Assembly (NCBI GenBank): GCA_022315425.1
Contig: JAIUPT010000050.1
Coordinates: 434,001 to 498,000 of the forward strand
Source of the DNA: Pseudevernia furfuracea
Taxonomy: Eukaryota; Ascomycota; Lecanoromycetes; Lecanorales; Parmeliaceae
Reading direction: 5' to 3'
Length of the DNA: 64,000 nt
Made by a program: the position numbers and the translations under genes
Notes under the pieces: generated by a model
The model's input: the letters and a program-made list of their open reading frames with translations, nothing else
Told to the model about the DNA's origin: nothing
Database searches by the model: none
Shown here: positions 1 through 10,316 of the stretch, piece by piece
Numbering within the stretch: the stretch's first letter is position 1
Layout of the letters: each line of letters opens with the position of its first letter

Positions 1-370
1 GACTCTTGCAAAGTTCGTCAAATGCACTTGTGAGTGTTCAGTGCAATAACGTGGAGCACATGAAAATAAACCATTCTTCCTACCTTTGTGAATGAGAATA
101 CTGGTGTTGGGAGACGAGGCTGAGTATCAAGTACACCCAAGGTTCTTCAGGCTGTTTGATTCTGTGCAGCTTGTGAGCAAAGTTATCAATTTGACTAATG
201 CTCATTCTCTGAAGCCTAAGTTAAGTCTCTTGATGACTCTCTAGCCGTCAACCCCTCTCCCCGCTATTCGCTGAGCCTGTGGAAAGTTTTCGTCTGCGTC
301 AAACCCACGCCGAATCCGACTTTCTAGCCATTGGAACTGTTCGCGAAGCAGAAAATGGTCGTGGTGGCGG
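1..370. other. No gene recognised (3' flank of the BTB array)
   Basis: No open frame with a recognisable domain was seen on either strand. The stretch lies downstream of the minus-strand BTB gene and probably holds its 3' UTR. Confidence 0.5.
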
Positions 371-1330
371 CTACCGCAACCAGGGAGGTTGTGGAGTCCC
401 CTCGTTCGCTCCTTCGGTGAGTCGAGCAATGAGATCGATTGCGAACTGCGGCGCCATTTCAACGATTTCCGCGAATTCCTTGATCTTCATGAGACTCTTC
501 ACATGCTCCTTGATGGAATCCACCATCACCGTGCGTAACCCTTTGTCTGAGTCAGGTTCGGTCGTATAAGCGAACGCGACAGCCGTCGCATATTCTTCTA
601 TCTCTGCTTGCGGGTTGCGCTTCCAGTCAATGACTTCGATGGCAGCTGTCATCTTTTGTGCGCAGGTGCTCTTGAGACCCTGGATTCCGTACTTGTCGCC
701 AACGCCGTACATCAATGCGTGTACGCCAAGCCCCGGAGCCTGGACCAGACGTTTTTTGCCGTGTTGAATGGATTTGATGCCTAGGGGAGTTTTCTGGTTC
801 ATTAGAAGGTCCATGGTATCATCAAAATCGCGTGTTTGGTGTTGCAATGTCTCCTGCAGAACCTCCCAACACATCCGCATCCCAAATCGTGTTGAAGCTC
901 CATCTAGGAAGGCTATATTAGCGACGTAGAAGCTTATGTCTGTGTCGACTTCGTAATCGAGGACGTAGAGATATTCGATCATCTTCCTGACCACTGCAGG
1001 GTCTTCGTCGGGCAGGTCGATAACATTGAACCCAGCGTCCTACATCAAAAGTTTAGCTTGTTACCGTCGGAAATCAGTCCTCTTCCTACCTTGTAAGCAC
1101 CCCAGCAAGCATTGGCGAAAAATTCTGACCGTGAAGCTAGGATCACTTTGTGGACCTTGAACGTAGTTCCATGGCACGTAACAGTCAAGTCCGAGCCCTT
1201 TCCGGTATCGAGAAGTCTAAATCCCGTTCAGTGTAAGGTGGGACAGCTCGATATCTTGCTCTTACTCTGCGAAGGCCTCGACCAACTCCCACTTGGCGAA
1301 GTCTGGCCCATTTCCTACGGGAAGCGGCAT
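371..1330 (-). CDS. BTB/POZ domain protein (intact member of tandem array)
   Basis: The model has three minus-strand exons: 1330-1266, 1216-1090 and 1039-371. Introns are 1265-1217 (GTAAGA...TTAG) and 1089-1040 (GTAGGA...GTAG). Exon lengths sum to 861 nt, giving 286 aa with no stop. Residues about 22-64 read ELLDTGKGSDLTVTC, then FKVHKVILASRSEFF and ACWGAYK, the classic fungal BTB core. IDLPDEDP and MIEYLYVLDYE follow. The C-terminal half has the usual VGDKYGIQGLK helix and an AFAYTTEPDSDKGLR block. The family mediates dimerisation and often Cul3 adaptor function, but the partner is unknown here. The first ATG in frame (1330) is chosen because exon 1 then splices cleanly into the BTB core. 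It is the only one of five neighbouring copies with every block in frame. Confidence 0.85.
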
Positions 1331-1868
1331 GATCGTTGTCTCCTGTAAGACAGATAATATGACGTGAACAGTGTTGGCGTTAGTTGTGATGCCTATGTTG
1401 ACGAATGTGCGAACTCGGCTCGGTGAGACTTCACAGGCAGAGGTGTTGACATTTGTTGTTTCGGCAAAGGCGGCAACCGCGGTTCCTCTTAAGATATTCA
1501 TCTTATTGCATGTCACTTGGCATCTAAGTGTCAAACAGGGTGCAGTTAATACATTTCTTACCTGCTTGTAAACTCCGCAATGTTTCGTACAATGACATCT
1601 GGACCCCAACTACACCCCTGAAGTCTGTTACCCCATTTCAGGCCTTCTGGCACCTCATGGTAAACAGCCGCTATGACCATATCCCTCTTCTTCGCCCTGG
1701 AGTCCTCTTCATACCTACTCTCCGCCTCCTGCACAGGCAACTGATACAAAGGTTCCGGAACCTCGGCCAAGACCGTCTTGAAGTCAACAGACGCTCGAGA
1801 TGGAGCTTAGCGTATCCTAGGACCTGGTCTTGTAGACTCTTGTCGGGCTCGGGCGTGGAGTCATATAT

Positions 1869-2057
1869 TTTTATAGGCTGCAGTGGATGAAGATGGACAG
1901 CATGTAGATCTATGGTGGGATCCATGAGGTATAAGACCTCATGGATAACAAAGAATGGTCCTACAAACATTGGATGAAAAGGAGCAATCTATGACATGCA
2001 GCAGACATGCATAGAAGGACGCTAGAACATGTATGGAACGGCCTAGACACTCCGACA
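1869..2057. mobile_element. Short LTR-like insertion B (189 bp, TSD TATAT)
   Basis: The insert ends in CCGACA at 2057 and is flanked on both sides by TATAT (1864-1868 and 2058-2062). Its left end is TT rather than the TG expected of an LTR, probably by mutation. It carries an inverted repeat with 11-bp arms (1920-1930 and 1936-1946, around ATAAG). It has no coding capacity. Its length, hairpin position and the following ACAAAGAA-like motif match insertion A 130 bp away, so the two belong to one family. It could be a solo LTR or a MITE-like element. Confidence 0.65.
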
Positions 2058-2187
2058 TATATACACTTTTTATAGCTGTACCCAGAGCTCTGATACTGAT
2101 ATCGGAGAACGTCCATTTCGCATGCCACTCAGGCTGCCTGAGAGTAGCGGCAAATTTCTCAATAGTAATGCCCTTGAGCCCGTTGAT

Positions 2188-2378
2188 TGTTAACTCAGAA
2201 GGTGCAGCAGTGTGATAGCAAAAGCATAATGGCCTATGAAGAAAGGTCCATGGGCATATAACCCATGGCCTGACAAAGAGATCTATGTAACAAAGAACAA
2301 ACATGAGATACAAACATGAGATACAAACATGAGATGCAAACATGAGATGCATGTGAAATGATCTAAGCACGTCCAACA
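2188..2378. mobile_element. Solo LTR-like insertion A (191 bp, TSD TTGAT)
   Basis: The insert starts TGTTAACTC and ends GTCCAACA, giving TG...CA termini. It is flanked by perfect TTGAT duplications at 2183-2187 and 2379-2383. These are the hallmarks of a Ty1/copia-type LTR left after recombination. Inside are a perfect 7-bp hairpin (CCATGGG/CCCATGG, 2248-2254 and 2262-2268) and a short tandem array of a 13-bp ACATGAGATACAA-type unit at about 2300-2352. It lies inside the conserved KYGI/NGLKG helix of the BTB pseudogene. Confidence 0.75.
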
Positions 2379-3274
2379 TTGATGCCGTATTTGTCACCTA
2401 GATTATACATGGGTGCGTTGCAGACCAGTTGGAGGGATGATGATGGTCTGAGCTTTTCGTCATCGACAGTTGACCCTGGGTCTTCGTCGAGGCCGTAGAA
2501 GTTGTCGTCGCGGGGTTCGATAGTGTAGTCCGGACCGTAGAAATATCGTAGCATTGTCCAGACCGCCGTAGGACCATCTTCGGGCAAGCCGATGATGCAG
2601 TGGCTCTCCGCCTCCTGCTGAAGCAATATGCCAGTCTTGCTCCCTCTGAGATCGAGATTCGAGCCTCGCTTTGAACCCGCCCCAGCAGGCAGCTGCAAAG
2701 AAGTCGGAACGCGATGCGATGATCGCAGAGTGAACTTTGAAAGCCTTTCCCTTGCAAGTGATTGTCACGTCTAAGCCTTGTCCGGTTTCGAGTAGCCTTG
2801 GAGTTTTTAGCGTCCAGTCCAGCAGAAAAGTGTGTTCTCATACTCCGAGAAGCCTTGCAGCATTTCTGATTTAGCGGCTGCGGCTGCCGATCTCATTCGG
2901 AGAGAAAGCTGTTCTCTATGGCCGGCGAACATGATGGTAATGAGCTTGGTAGGTTGCTTTTCACAGCGGATTCAGTGGTCGGTCTATATCTGAGGGGTCC
3001 GATGGATTGATATCTTCAAGTGGATTGTGGCGATCGTCTTCTTGCGGTTGACGTAGCTAATGGAAGTCACTCCGAGTCAGGGGAATGCACAAATATTTCA
3101 AACACAGCATCAGTAAACATAAAGCGATCTGACTTGGAAGGCACATTCAATGTGTTCGTAGAGATATCTGCGTGGCCTCGTGCCTGCGTAATAAAATGCC
3201 ATCACGAATTTTTCCCACCCTCATCGCTCGTTCCTCATCATCCAGATAAGGCCACTTCCCCTTCCCTCGCCATT

Positions 3275-4020
3275 CTACAAATTCCCTTTGATTATCTTTA
3301 TGTCATATCGAAGCGCTCCCGAAGCCCTTGTCTTACCAAACATCCCCTCATCAAATGCCCCCTCCACAAACTCGGGAACCCCATTCACAAGCTCTCTAAA
3401 TTCCTTGAATTGAAACATATCATGCAGGTTTCTCGGAATACAAGGAATCACAGAGTCCCGCGGAACACGATCCTCATCCGGCGTCGTGGTGTACACAACT
3501 TTGATCGCCTAGATGAAGGAGAGAAGGCCTGGGCTCCGAAAGACTCTCCTTGGTAGGGAACAGGGCTCGATCGGCTTCTTGAATTCGCCTGCTGCAACCC
3601 ATTTGAGGGAGCGAATGCCGTAGAACTCGCCAGGGCCGTACATGGAGGCGTCGACGGCGAGCGGTTTTGGCTCGGCCTCGTAGGCGCTGATACTTTCTTC
3701 TGTGGTGGAGGCGGAGTAGTCGGACGTGTAAATGAACTGGATCATCTTAAGGACGGGTTTTCGTCGGGTAGATGGACGTGATGAGGATCGGATGTCTGAA
3801 ATCGAGTGAAGCCATCGCGGTGAGTGGCGAAGTAATCAGAACGCGAAAACATGATTAGGCTGTGGACGTGGAATGTGTGCTCTCCACAGGTAATGGTCAG
3901 ATCAGATCCATTTCCAGAGGCGAGGAGCCTGAGGATGTAATTAGCATAAAATGTTGAAAATGTGAGGTTGGCACATACAGCCCATGAGACTGGACCTGCT
4001 CGGCTTTGGCATTCTCAGAC
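3275..4020 (-). pseudogene. BTB/POZ pseudogene (third copy)
   Basis: BTB blocks read in order on the minus strand. KAEQVQSHGL splices at a GTATGT donor near 3998 into LLASGNGSDLTITC, followed by FHVHSLIMFSRSDYF, LPDENP, MIQFIYTSDYSA, YGPGEFYGIRSLKW, AIKVVYTTTPDEDR and EFRELVNGVPEFVEGAF. A 1-nt frameshift separates LPDENPSL from MIQFIY near 3745. An in-frame TAG (about 3508) stands directly before AIKVVY. An intron ending in CATCTAG at that stop cannot be excluded, but no matching donor was seen. The copy appears dead. Confidence 0.7.
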
Positions 4021-4056
4021 TTCGATAACAACTGGAAATCTTATCAGCCAAATTCT

Positions 4057-4600
4057 TCAGGACAGTATCAAGCTAGTCTGACAGCAGAGAACACATTGCT
4101 GGGAAAATGCAAGGACTCTATCTGGCAAGAAGCGGCCCCAGAAAGGCGTCTTAGTGTACACGATTCGGATGAGTCCAATAAACCGAATACCTAAACAGGC
4201 CAAGTGCTTGGGGTTTGTCTTCCCACTGCACATGTTAGGGATCCCCTCCACGTCGTAGCTAAATCTCCATCCCGTGACGGCTTTTGGAGATGTGATGGCA
4301 AAGGATTCCCCGAGACGGTAGAGGCCAGCGTGGACTTCGAAGTGTTGAAAAAGATGAGTCAACGGATGTCTCGTAATCTAGGGTGTATAGAAACCGTATC
4401 ATCCTTGAGATCAGGCGAGAGTTCCCTGCGGATTAGTCAATCTAGCGAGTGTTCGATCCTGTAAGGCACTTCGGCAAGCTCCGATAAAAAGTGATCGGAG
4501 CGTGGGCAAATGATAAAGGCGTGGACCTTCCCTGTTAGCTCATCGCAAGACGAGGGTCAGATCAGAGTCGGCGCCTGACTCGAGCATGCTACGGCAAAGG
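4057..4600 (-). pseudogene. BTB/POZ pseudogene (fourth copy, decayed)
   Basis: Fragments in BTB order: MLESGADSDLTL near 4590, then after a stop and frame change KVHAFIICPRSDHF near 4520. Further on are HFEVHAGLYRLGESFAI near 4330 and IRIVYTKTP near 4160, ending at the stop at 4057. Stops and frameshifts lie between all blocks, and the central helix has diverged strongly. It is recognised only by collinearity with the neighbouring copies. Confidence 0.6.
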
Positions 4601-5489
4601 TCAGCAATGGGTTGAGGGGACGACACAGATTCCAAACACATAATTCGAAAGACTTCAACATCTCTTTTCAGGCAAAATTGTCTGCGGACTGGCACTGGAG
4701 ATCTTATCAGGACAAAAACAGAGAGAAGAGCTCAGAACAACTCAGGATTTCAAACTCGGGTAGCTGCTCCGACGGTAGCGGACCCCTAGTGAGAAATGTT
4801 GGGCATGACTGCCAATAGTGGCTCACAACTCTGCTCCGACGGCCTGTCGCCGAAGCAGGAAAGGCAGTGTGAGAATTCGGAAATGCTTTGAGGGTATACT
4901 GTATACATGCCAAAGCCATTTGGCTGTTAATCGAATTAGCGAGCATCAATGAAGCAAACGCGGCTCCGCTTAAAGGACCGCTCTCCACACACTCATTAAA
5001 AAAAAGCCCAATGGTCAAGACTACTAGCATTAGCATTCATGCCCATGCCGGCACATCGAAGAAACGAGACCCAGACTGCAATTACAGGGTTTAAGCCTGC
5101 GCTATCTGGTTATGAGAAAGCTTTAGGGTAACCCCAGCGATGCAAGTACTCCCAGGCCAAAGCAAAGGGACAGCGAAAGTCGGTGTGGAACAGACTGGAG
5201 ACGTTGTCTGAGGAGAGAGCCTGCCCGGGGAATACTTTTGATGCTTTGGGAATGGCTGATGCCTGCGTACGCCGCGGCGGGGCATTCTGGTATGGCAGCG
5301 AACTATGTCACGTAGGCAAGATTGTCTATAGAGATGGTGGGGGAAATGGAAGATTTGGTTGGGCGAGTGTAGTCATTGGATGTGCTGCATTGAAATGTAT
5401 CAGAGCTTGGCTTGGATAGCATCGCAGGACTTTCCGTCATCCCACGACAGTATACTGTTCTCAGCAGTCTTTATGGCAAGACCAGGGTA
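4601..5489. other. Spacer in BTB array, nothing recognised
   Basis: Open frames here (for example minus 4707-5036) show no BTB block or other domain and have no convincing splice context. The stretch separates the fourth and fifth BTB copies. Confidence 0.4.
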
Positions 5490-6350
5490 TCATCCTCCAG
5501 CAGCTCTTAGCTGCATCCCGTCTATGGCATGAGTTGTCGTCCAGCCCTTGGTGAGAGAGCATTCAAAGTCCAGCCCCCATGGCACATGTTGACCCGACCT
5601 GTTGGTCACAACATCTATGATCATTTCCGGGTTCGCGGCGATGAGTGCGTGAAAGTCTGGCTCCGGTGAGAGCTGCTTCAAATGCATCCACAAGTTGCCG
5701 ACAATAAGTACACGGAGACCACGATCTGTTCCTGGTGTGCTGTTGTAGACAAGAGAGATGACAGCAATCAGATGCGCCATGTCAGGAGGGCTTTTTCGCG
5801 ACACACGAGGATTGAACTCTGCAGCCGCAGCTGCACTGAATCTTGTCCCAGCTAGAACTTTGAGTCCTGGAATGTCATATTTCTCTGGCCAGAGCGTAGA
5901 CCAGGGCATTTGTATGTGCACGTGAGATGTTCTATAGATTCTCCAGAGTTCAAGATTTCCTCATTCCTGTCGTCCAGATAATCCATGGTGTAGCAATACT
6001 GGAGCATTCGGCCGACAGATCCACGTAATCATCGGGTAGCTCAATGCGCTCTGCTAGCGAATGGACATTCCAAAGCTCACCAAGAATCCGCCTTCACAAG
6101 CAGCGATGAAGAACTTTGAACGTGGCTTCAAGAGAAAGCTGTAGACCTTGAAGTTCATGAGACCACAGACTAGAGTGAGGTCGAAGCCCTCCTTTGATTT
6201 CCAGAGGCTGTATATCGGTGTCAATTCCTTCCCACTCTAAGAGTCCTCAAGCTCCATTGACCTCACCTCGCCTTTACCATCCTGTGCTCTTCAAGCACCT
6301 GGTCTACGCTCTGAGACTCGGTAGATATCTCTGAACTTGAGGGTCTATAG
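5490..6350 (-). pseudogene. BTB/POZ pseudogene (fifth copy)
   Basis: Upstream coding SVDQVLEEHRMVKAR near 6320 ends at a GTGAGG donor. The BTB core follows an ATACAG acceptor near 6210: GFDLTLVCG, FKVYSFLLKPRSKFF, IAACEGGF, then a GTGAGC donor. In the next exon IELPDDYVDLS and GRMLQYCYTMDYLDDRN are in different frames, a 1-nt shift near 6020. The C-terminal half (5921-5490) is open: PEKYDIPGLKVLA, AVISLVYNSTPGTDRGLR, DFHALIAANPEMIIDVV. The frameshift and a garbled stretch near 5930 argue for a pseudogene, though a few missed introns could rescue part of it. Confidence 0.65.
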
Positions 6351-6795
6351 ATTGGCCGCATGAGCTTAGTGCAAGCCTTCCGATAAGCGTGAACTCACCT
6401 CGCCATCAGCGAGGGTACGACGAGTATGAGCACCTGGCGTGGCAGCTCAAACTATGTTTCTGCAAAGAAGGAATAGCATCAAGCTGACATGGATTTCTAG
6501 TTGGTGGACTGTTGGGCGAAAAGACGATGTTGGGAGGTGTTGCTGTCTAAGGCGAGGGTGGAGCAGAGTGGAAGTTAGGTCAACAACACACGGGGCAGAA
6601 GTTCATAAAGAGTGGCCGACGCGTCATATGCAGAAGATTTGAACCCGTCATGCTTTCCCTGCCATGACTCAATTAATTAGCCGAAAGAGCCCCATTTCTA
6701 CGCAATCGCTTCCTATGTCATTTCCCTAGCTGCAAACTTGGTCCATTGATGACCTGGTATCTCATGAAAATCGCTATCATAGAAGCTCGAGCTTG

Positions 6796-7815
6796 TCAGA
6801 TCTTTCCTCCGAAATTCTCCTTCGCATACTGCTCGCACGCCTGAGGTCGTCAGCATAGATGAACCGTGACCCAGAGTGGCCTAGCTGGCATACCTTCGCT
6901 GGCTTCCCGACTTTCTGCCCGATGACCTTCCACTTGCTTGCCTCGTATTCCTTAATGGCTGCCAGCAGAGCGGCGCTCTGCTCGTCCTAGGTCAATATCG
7001 TTTTAACGGCACGGTGTTTGCGTAGCTTACATCATCCTCCGCAAAGTCGGCATAGTGCATATCCTGCAATGCAATTAGCCTTCCGTCCAACGACCGTTCC
7101 CGAGTTTCGTACCTTGTACCAATGCTTCTTGACGCTTCCTTCGGTCCTATTAGGGAAGGTCTTCGAGGAGTCAGTCAAAGGCTCACTTGACGTGGCCTTG
7201 GTCTTCCCACCTTCGCGATCTCGCCCCAGCTGTTTCCAGCATCCCTCATGACTTTCAGTCGCTGCTCCTCTGCCGGAGTCCAGGGTGTATTGGTCCTACT
7301 CTTCTTGGGCGGGGGCATCGACGAAGACGCCTCGTTGACTTCCTCGGCCTGCTGTCCACCATCGCTTGGCTCACCAAGGCTTGTCGAGGGCATGGTTGTC
7401 GGTATCTGTGGCATCGCCGCTATCGGCGCCGATCCAGGATGCTTGCGCTTTCGTGACGGAGGAGAGCTAGCTTGAGGTGGTGGTTGCTGTTGCGGTTGCG
7501 GCGCCAGCAGCTGCGGTGGGGGTCCAGGAGGCGCCTGATAAGTTGGTTGCAGCTGATTCGGGTGAGGAGCGTAGGGATTATGAGGGAAGTATGACTGCGG
7601 TTGTTGCGCGTGTACCATGGGTGGACCAGTCGTTGGGGGTTGTGGGCGGACAGGACGTCCTCGATTGGATGAAGAGCTGCGCACGCGAACAGGGAGTCCA
7701 TGTTAGCAGGTGGTTGCTGGATTGAAGTTGAGGTGACACGAATACAGGAATACAGGGGGCAAGGCGAGACATCCTGGCGACTTTTTTCTAGAGCAGGAAT
7801 CTTCACTCACGACAT
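6796..7815 (-). CDS. Two-repeat SANT/Myb-like DNA-binding protein
   Basis: The model has six minus-strand exons: 7815-7811, 7676-7211, 7160-7113, 7063-7031, 6986-6894 and 6840-6796. All introns are GT...AG and the exons total 690 nt (229 aa) with no stop. The first exon is only ATGTC before GTGAGT. The large second exon has no in-frame ATG upstream of its first serines, which forces this start. Residues about 5-110 are rich in Pro and Gln and contain the basic patch SRKRKH. The first SANT repeat is TPWTPAEEQRLKVMRDAGNS plus EIAKTFPNRTEGSVKKHWYK. The second is EQSAALLAAIKEYEASKWK plus KPAKACEQYAKENFGGK. A role as a transcription or chromatin factor is likely; the target is unknown. It is transcribed away from the SANT gene at 10317. 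Confidence 0.8.
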
Positions 7816-10316
7816 AGTAGCGGCGGGCCGCTCTGAAGCGAGAACGGCAACGTAGTATGGACAATAATAATGATTATTGGGCAGTTGGCGTCATCCACGG
7901 GTAGTCAAAGCGTGTGGGATTTTGGCGTTCAAAACTCAGACCGCGCTTTGTCGATCTGGGATTGTTGTTGGAGGGCATCCAGGTTTGTTTAGTCCATCTT
8001 GCCGTGCTGGTTATGTATCTTCCGAAGTCGCTGGCAATGTAGCAACATTGTTGAGAGAAGTAGGAACTTTTGGTCTGGGTGATGCATCGCAATAGCTTTG
8101 TGTGATGGCGACTGCATCACGCGGCCGTTGTTGCGATACATGGGACATGGGCATTGGCGCAAGCGGACGCAGCTTGTTAAGTAACGAGGTACCAAATGAC
8201 AGCGAGTTGCCCTTTTCGGTGCCACTTCAACCAGAAGGAGAATGCGGGGTCAAGCCTATTTCACGCTTCGAGATAGGGGGGGCATGGGTGTAAGTATGTC
8301 CGTAGTCCTCTCGTCGTCGCGTATCCGTACCTTGCCCCACCGACCCCTCGTAAGGCATGACGGTATCTGGGGCAGGCGAGTCTTGCTGAAGGGAAATATG
8401 ATGTTGGGAGGATAGGCAGTCATGGTGAAGCAATTGAGGAGGCCGAAGGGTCTGGAATGGTTGGAAGGCTGACTGGGAAAGAGAACCTGGGTACGAGGGA
8501 AGTACTTGCATGGGAGTGCATGAGAACTGCATGACTTGACGTTGGCCTATCCCCCGGCGCAACGGTTTTGCGTGAGACGATGCCTGAAACAGCCTTAGGG
8601 TCTTATTAGGGCCGCTTGGAACTTTCTTCCTCGTGCATGAAATACCTATGATTCGCATTTTTCATTTTTTCATCTTGCAACGAATCAGCAAGCAGAGTCG
8701 GTACTGCACTCCAGATCCTGTTTTTTCACCTTGATCATTATCAGCGTCAGTGGTTCTCTCTTCTCTCGCGTGTTGTGACGCTCATTATACTTTGGGATTG
8801 TTTCAAAGGGAGAAAAAGGCCACACTACTGTTACAAAATTACAGAGTTACATACCTACCTTACCGGTACATGATACAAACACCGCTATCCATGCCGCCGC
8901 TCGCTTCGGCCCCCTCATGATCCCTGACTCCCTGAGGACCCGTGTACGGTGTTGCTGAAGAAGGAAGTGCCTCAAGTGTGCCGAGTAGTGCCCCCTCAAG
9001 CCTCAAAGGAGATGGGATGAAACAAAGATGCAACATCAACTAATAAATCAACTCCTGCCTTTGCCATCGTTTCAATCCTCGTATCAACTCCCGTATCAAC
9101 TCGCTTCGTCAACAATCCGAGCTCGCGGGGTTGGCACTAGCTCTTAGGAAGCACAAGTTACGAGTCTGGCACTGGGTCTAGGACTCTAGGAGCGCTTGAA
9201 GCCACCATACCCACCATACTTATAACTTATTCCTTACTTTATTTCTTAATTCTTACGATTATTCGCTTGCATGCGCTTGTCCAATAATGTCCCTTGATTC
9301 TTCGGTCTTCAGCCTCATGCTAACCTTGCCTGTTTTAATCATTACCTATCTAACGCTTCAATCAAAACTGACTTCATTAAGGCACACTGCGCACACCAAC
9401 TCAACCCTCATACAAAATACAACAACTCATCTCATCATGTACGCATCGCTATTTTTGCCCTTGCTATTCTTTCCTCCGTGTCAGCCAGTAATAATAATGT
9501 TAATGGTGCCGTTCGCAACTATGTTTCCTTTCGGATTAACGTGAAATCTCCTTCAAACACGGCACGGCTTCGCTTAGACATAATCTGGAAGATCTCTCGC
9601 TGTTTCGTAAGAACAGCATACCCTGATATCATAATTCATATAACCTCCTGGCCTCCTTCTCCGCCGCAAATGGTTCCGAACCTCATGCACACATTCCAGC
9701 GTTCCACTTTCTTATGTGGCGTATGAATCCAGCTTGCTATCTACGGTCCACACAAGTCGCTGCTTCAATTCAAGATTCCACGCCCCCAACGCCCCTTCAG
9801 AGCTGCAAACACATCTCACGCCCTCCTCCTAACCGTGCAAGGAACACTTTGCGCTCCCAAAAATCGACAAACCACTAGCATATTGGAAACGTGAGAGCAA
9901 TCACTTTGAGGATTAGCTTGATGCCACCAAGAGAAACAGTTCTGAACGTCCTTCGAAAAGCAAAGGTATAGATAGCGGCCTGGATCCGCCTGGTGATATC
10001 TTCATCTATATCACAGCTGGACTCCTCCGTGCTCAACCTTCCTCGCACAATTAATCTGTATTTTTCGTCCCACCGGTTGGGTCTTTTGCAAGTTCATTTA
10101 CATACCATCGCCTATTTGCATTAATATCTCGATATTTAAAATCCTCATTATCCAATCCCAGACCCTGTTCGAAAAGCTAGCATCGACCAACGTTTCAGGG
10201 CTCCACATCAGAAATTCCTCTCTGGACTTACATATCAAGTCGGTTTCCAGTTGAGTTCCGGACCAGTGCAGTTCTTCCATAGAGAATCATATCGACACCG
10301 CGGTCCAATCTTCAAA
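7816..10316. promoter_or_regulatory. Long divergent intergenic region between two SANT/Myb genes
   Basis: About 2.5 kb separates the two divergent starts. Small frames here (for example minus 8227-8658 and plus 9287-9544) show no domain, conserved pattern or good start context. The right half is AT-rich with long pyrimidine runs just upstream of the plus-strand start, as in many fungal promoters and long 5' leaders. No specific regulatory site is claimed. Confidence 0.4.

Larger units (their letters stand above)
1558..2896 (-). pseudogene. BTB/POZ pseudogene interrupted by two LTR-like insertions
   Basis: A second BTB paralogue. Exon 1 starts at 2896 (MRSAAAAAKSEMLQGFSE) and ends at 2844. 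Exon 2 resumes at 2796 with LLETGQGLDVTITC, FKVHSAIIASRSDFF and ACWGGFK. Next comes a GC...AG intron or damaged donor near 2660, then IIGLPEDGP and MLRYFYGPDYT. At the conserved DKYGIN/GLKG helix the frame is cut by a 191-bp insertion (2188-2378). At AIKSVY/DSTPEPDK it is cut by a 189-bp insertion (1869-2057). Each is flanked by a 5-bp duplication, and conceptual removal rejoins the conserved helices in frame. A further 1-nt frameshift near 1800 separates LGYAKLHLERL from DFKTVLAEVPEPLYQL. No full-length product is possible. Confidence 0.8.

Noticed and set aside
1869..2378. Reading the two BTB inserts as ordinary introns
   Set aside because: They have no proper GT...AG at the points where frame is restored, while both show 5-bp duplications and hairpins.
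8227..8658. 143-codon minus frame upstream of the SANT/Myb gene
   Set aside because: Composition is low-complexity, there is no domain or splice context, and it lies in a likely leader or promoter.
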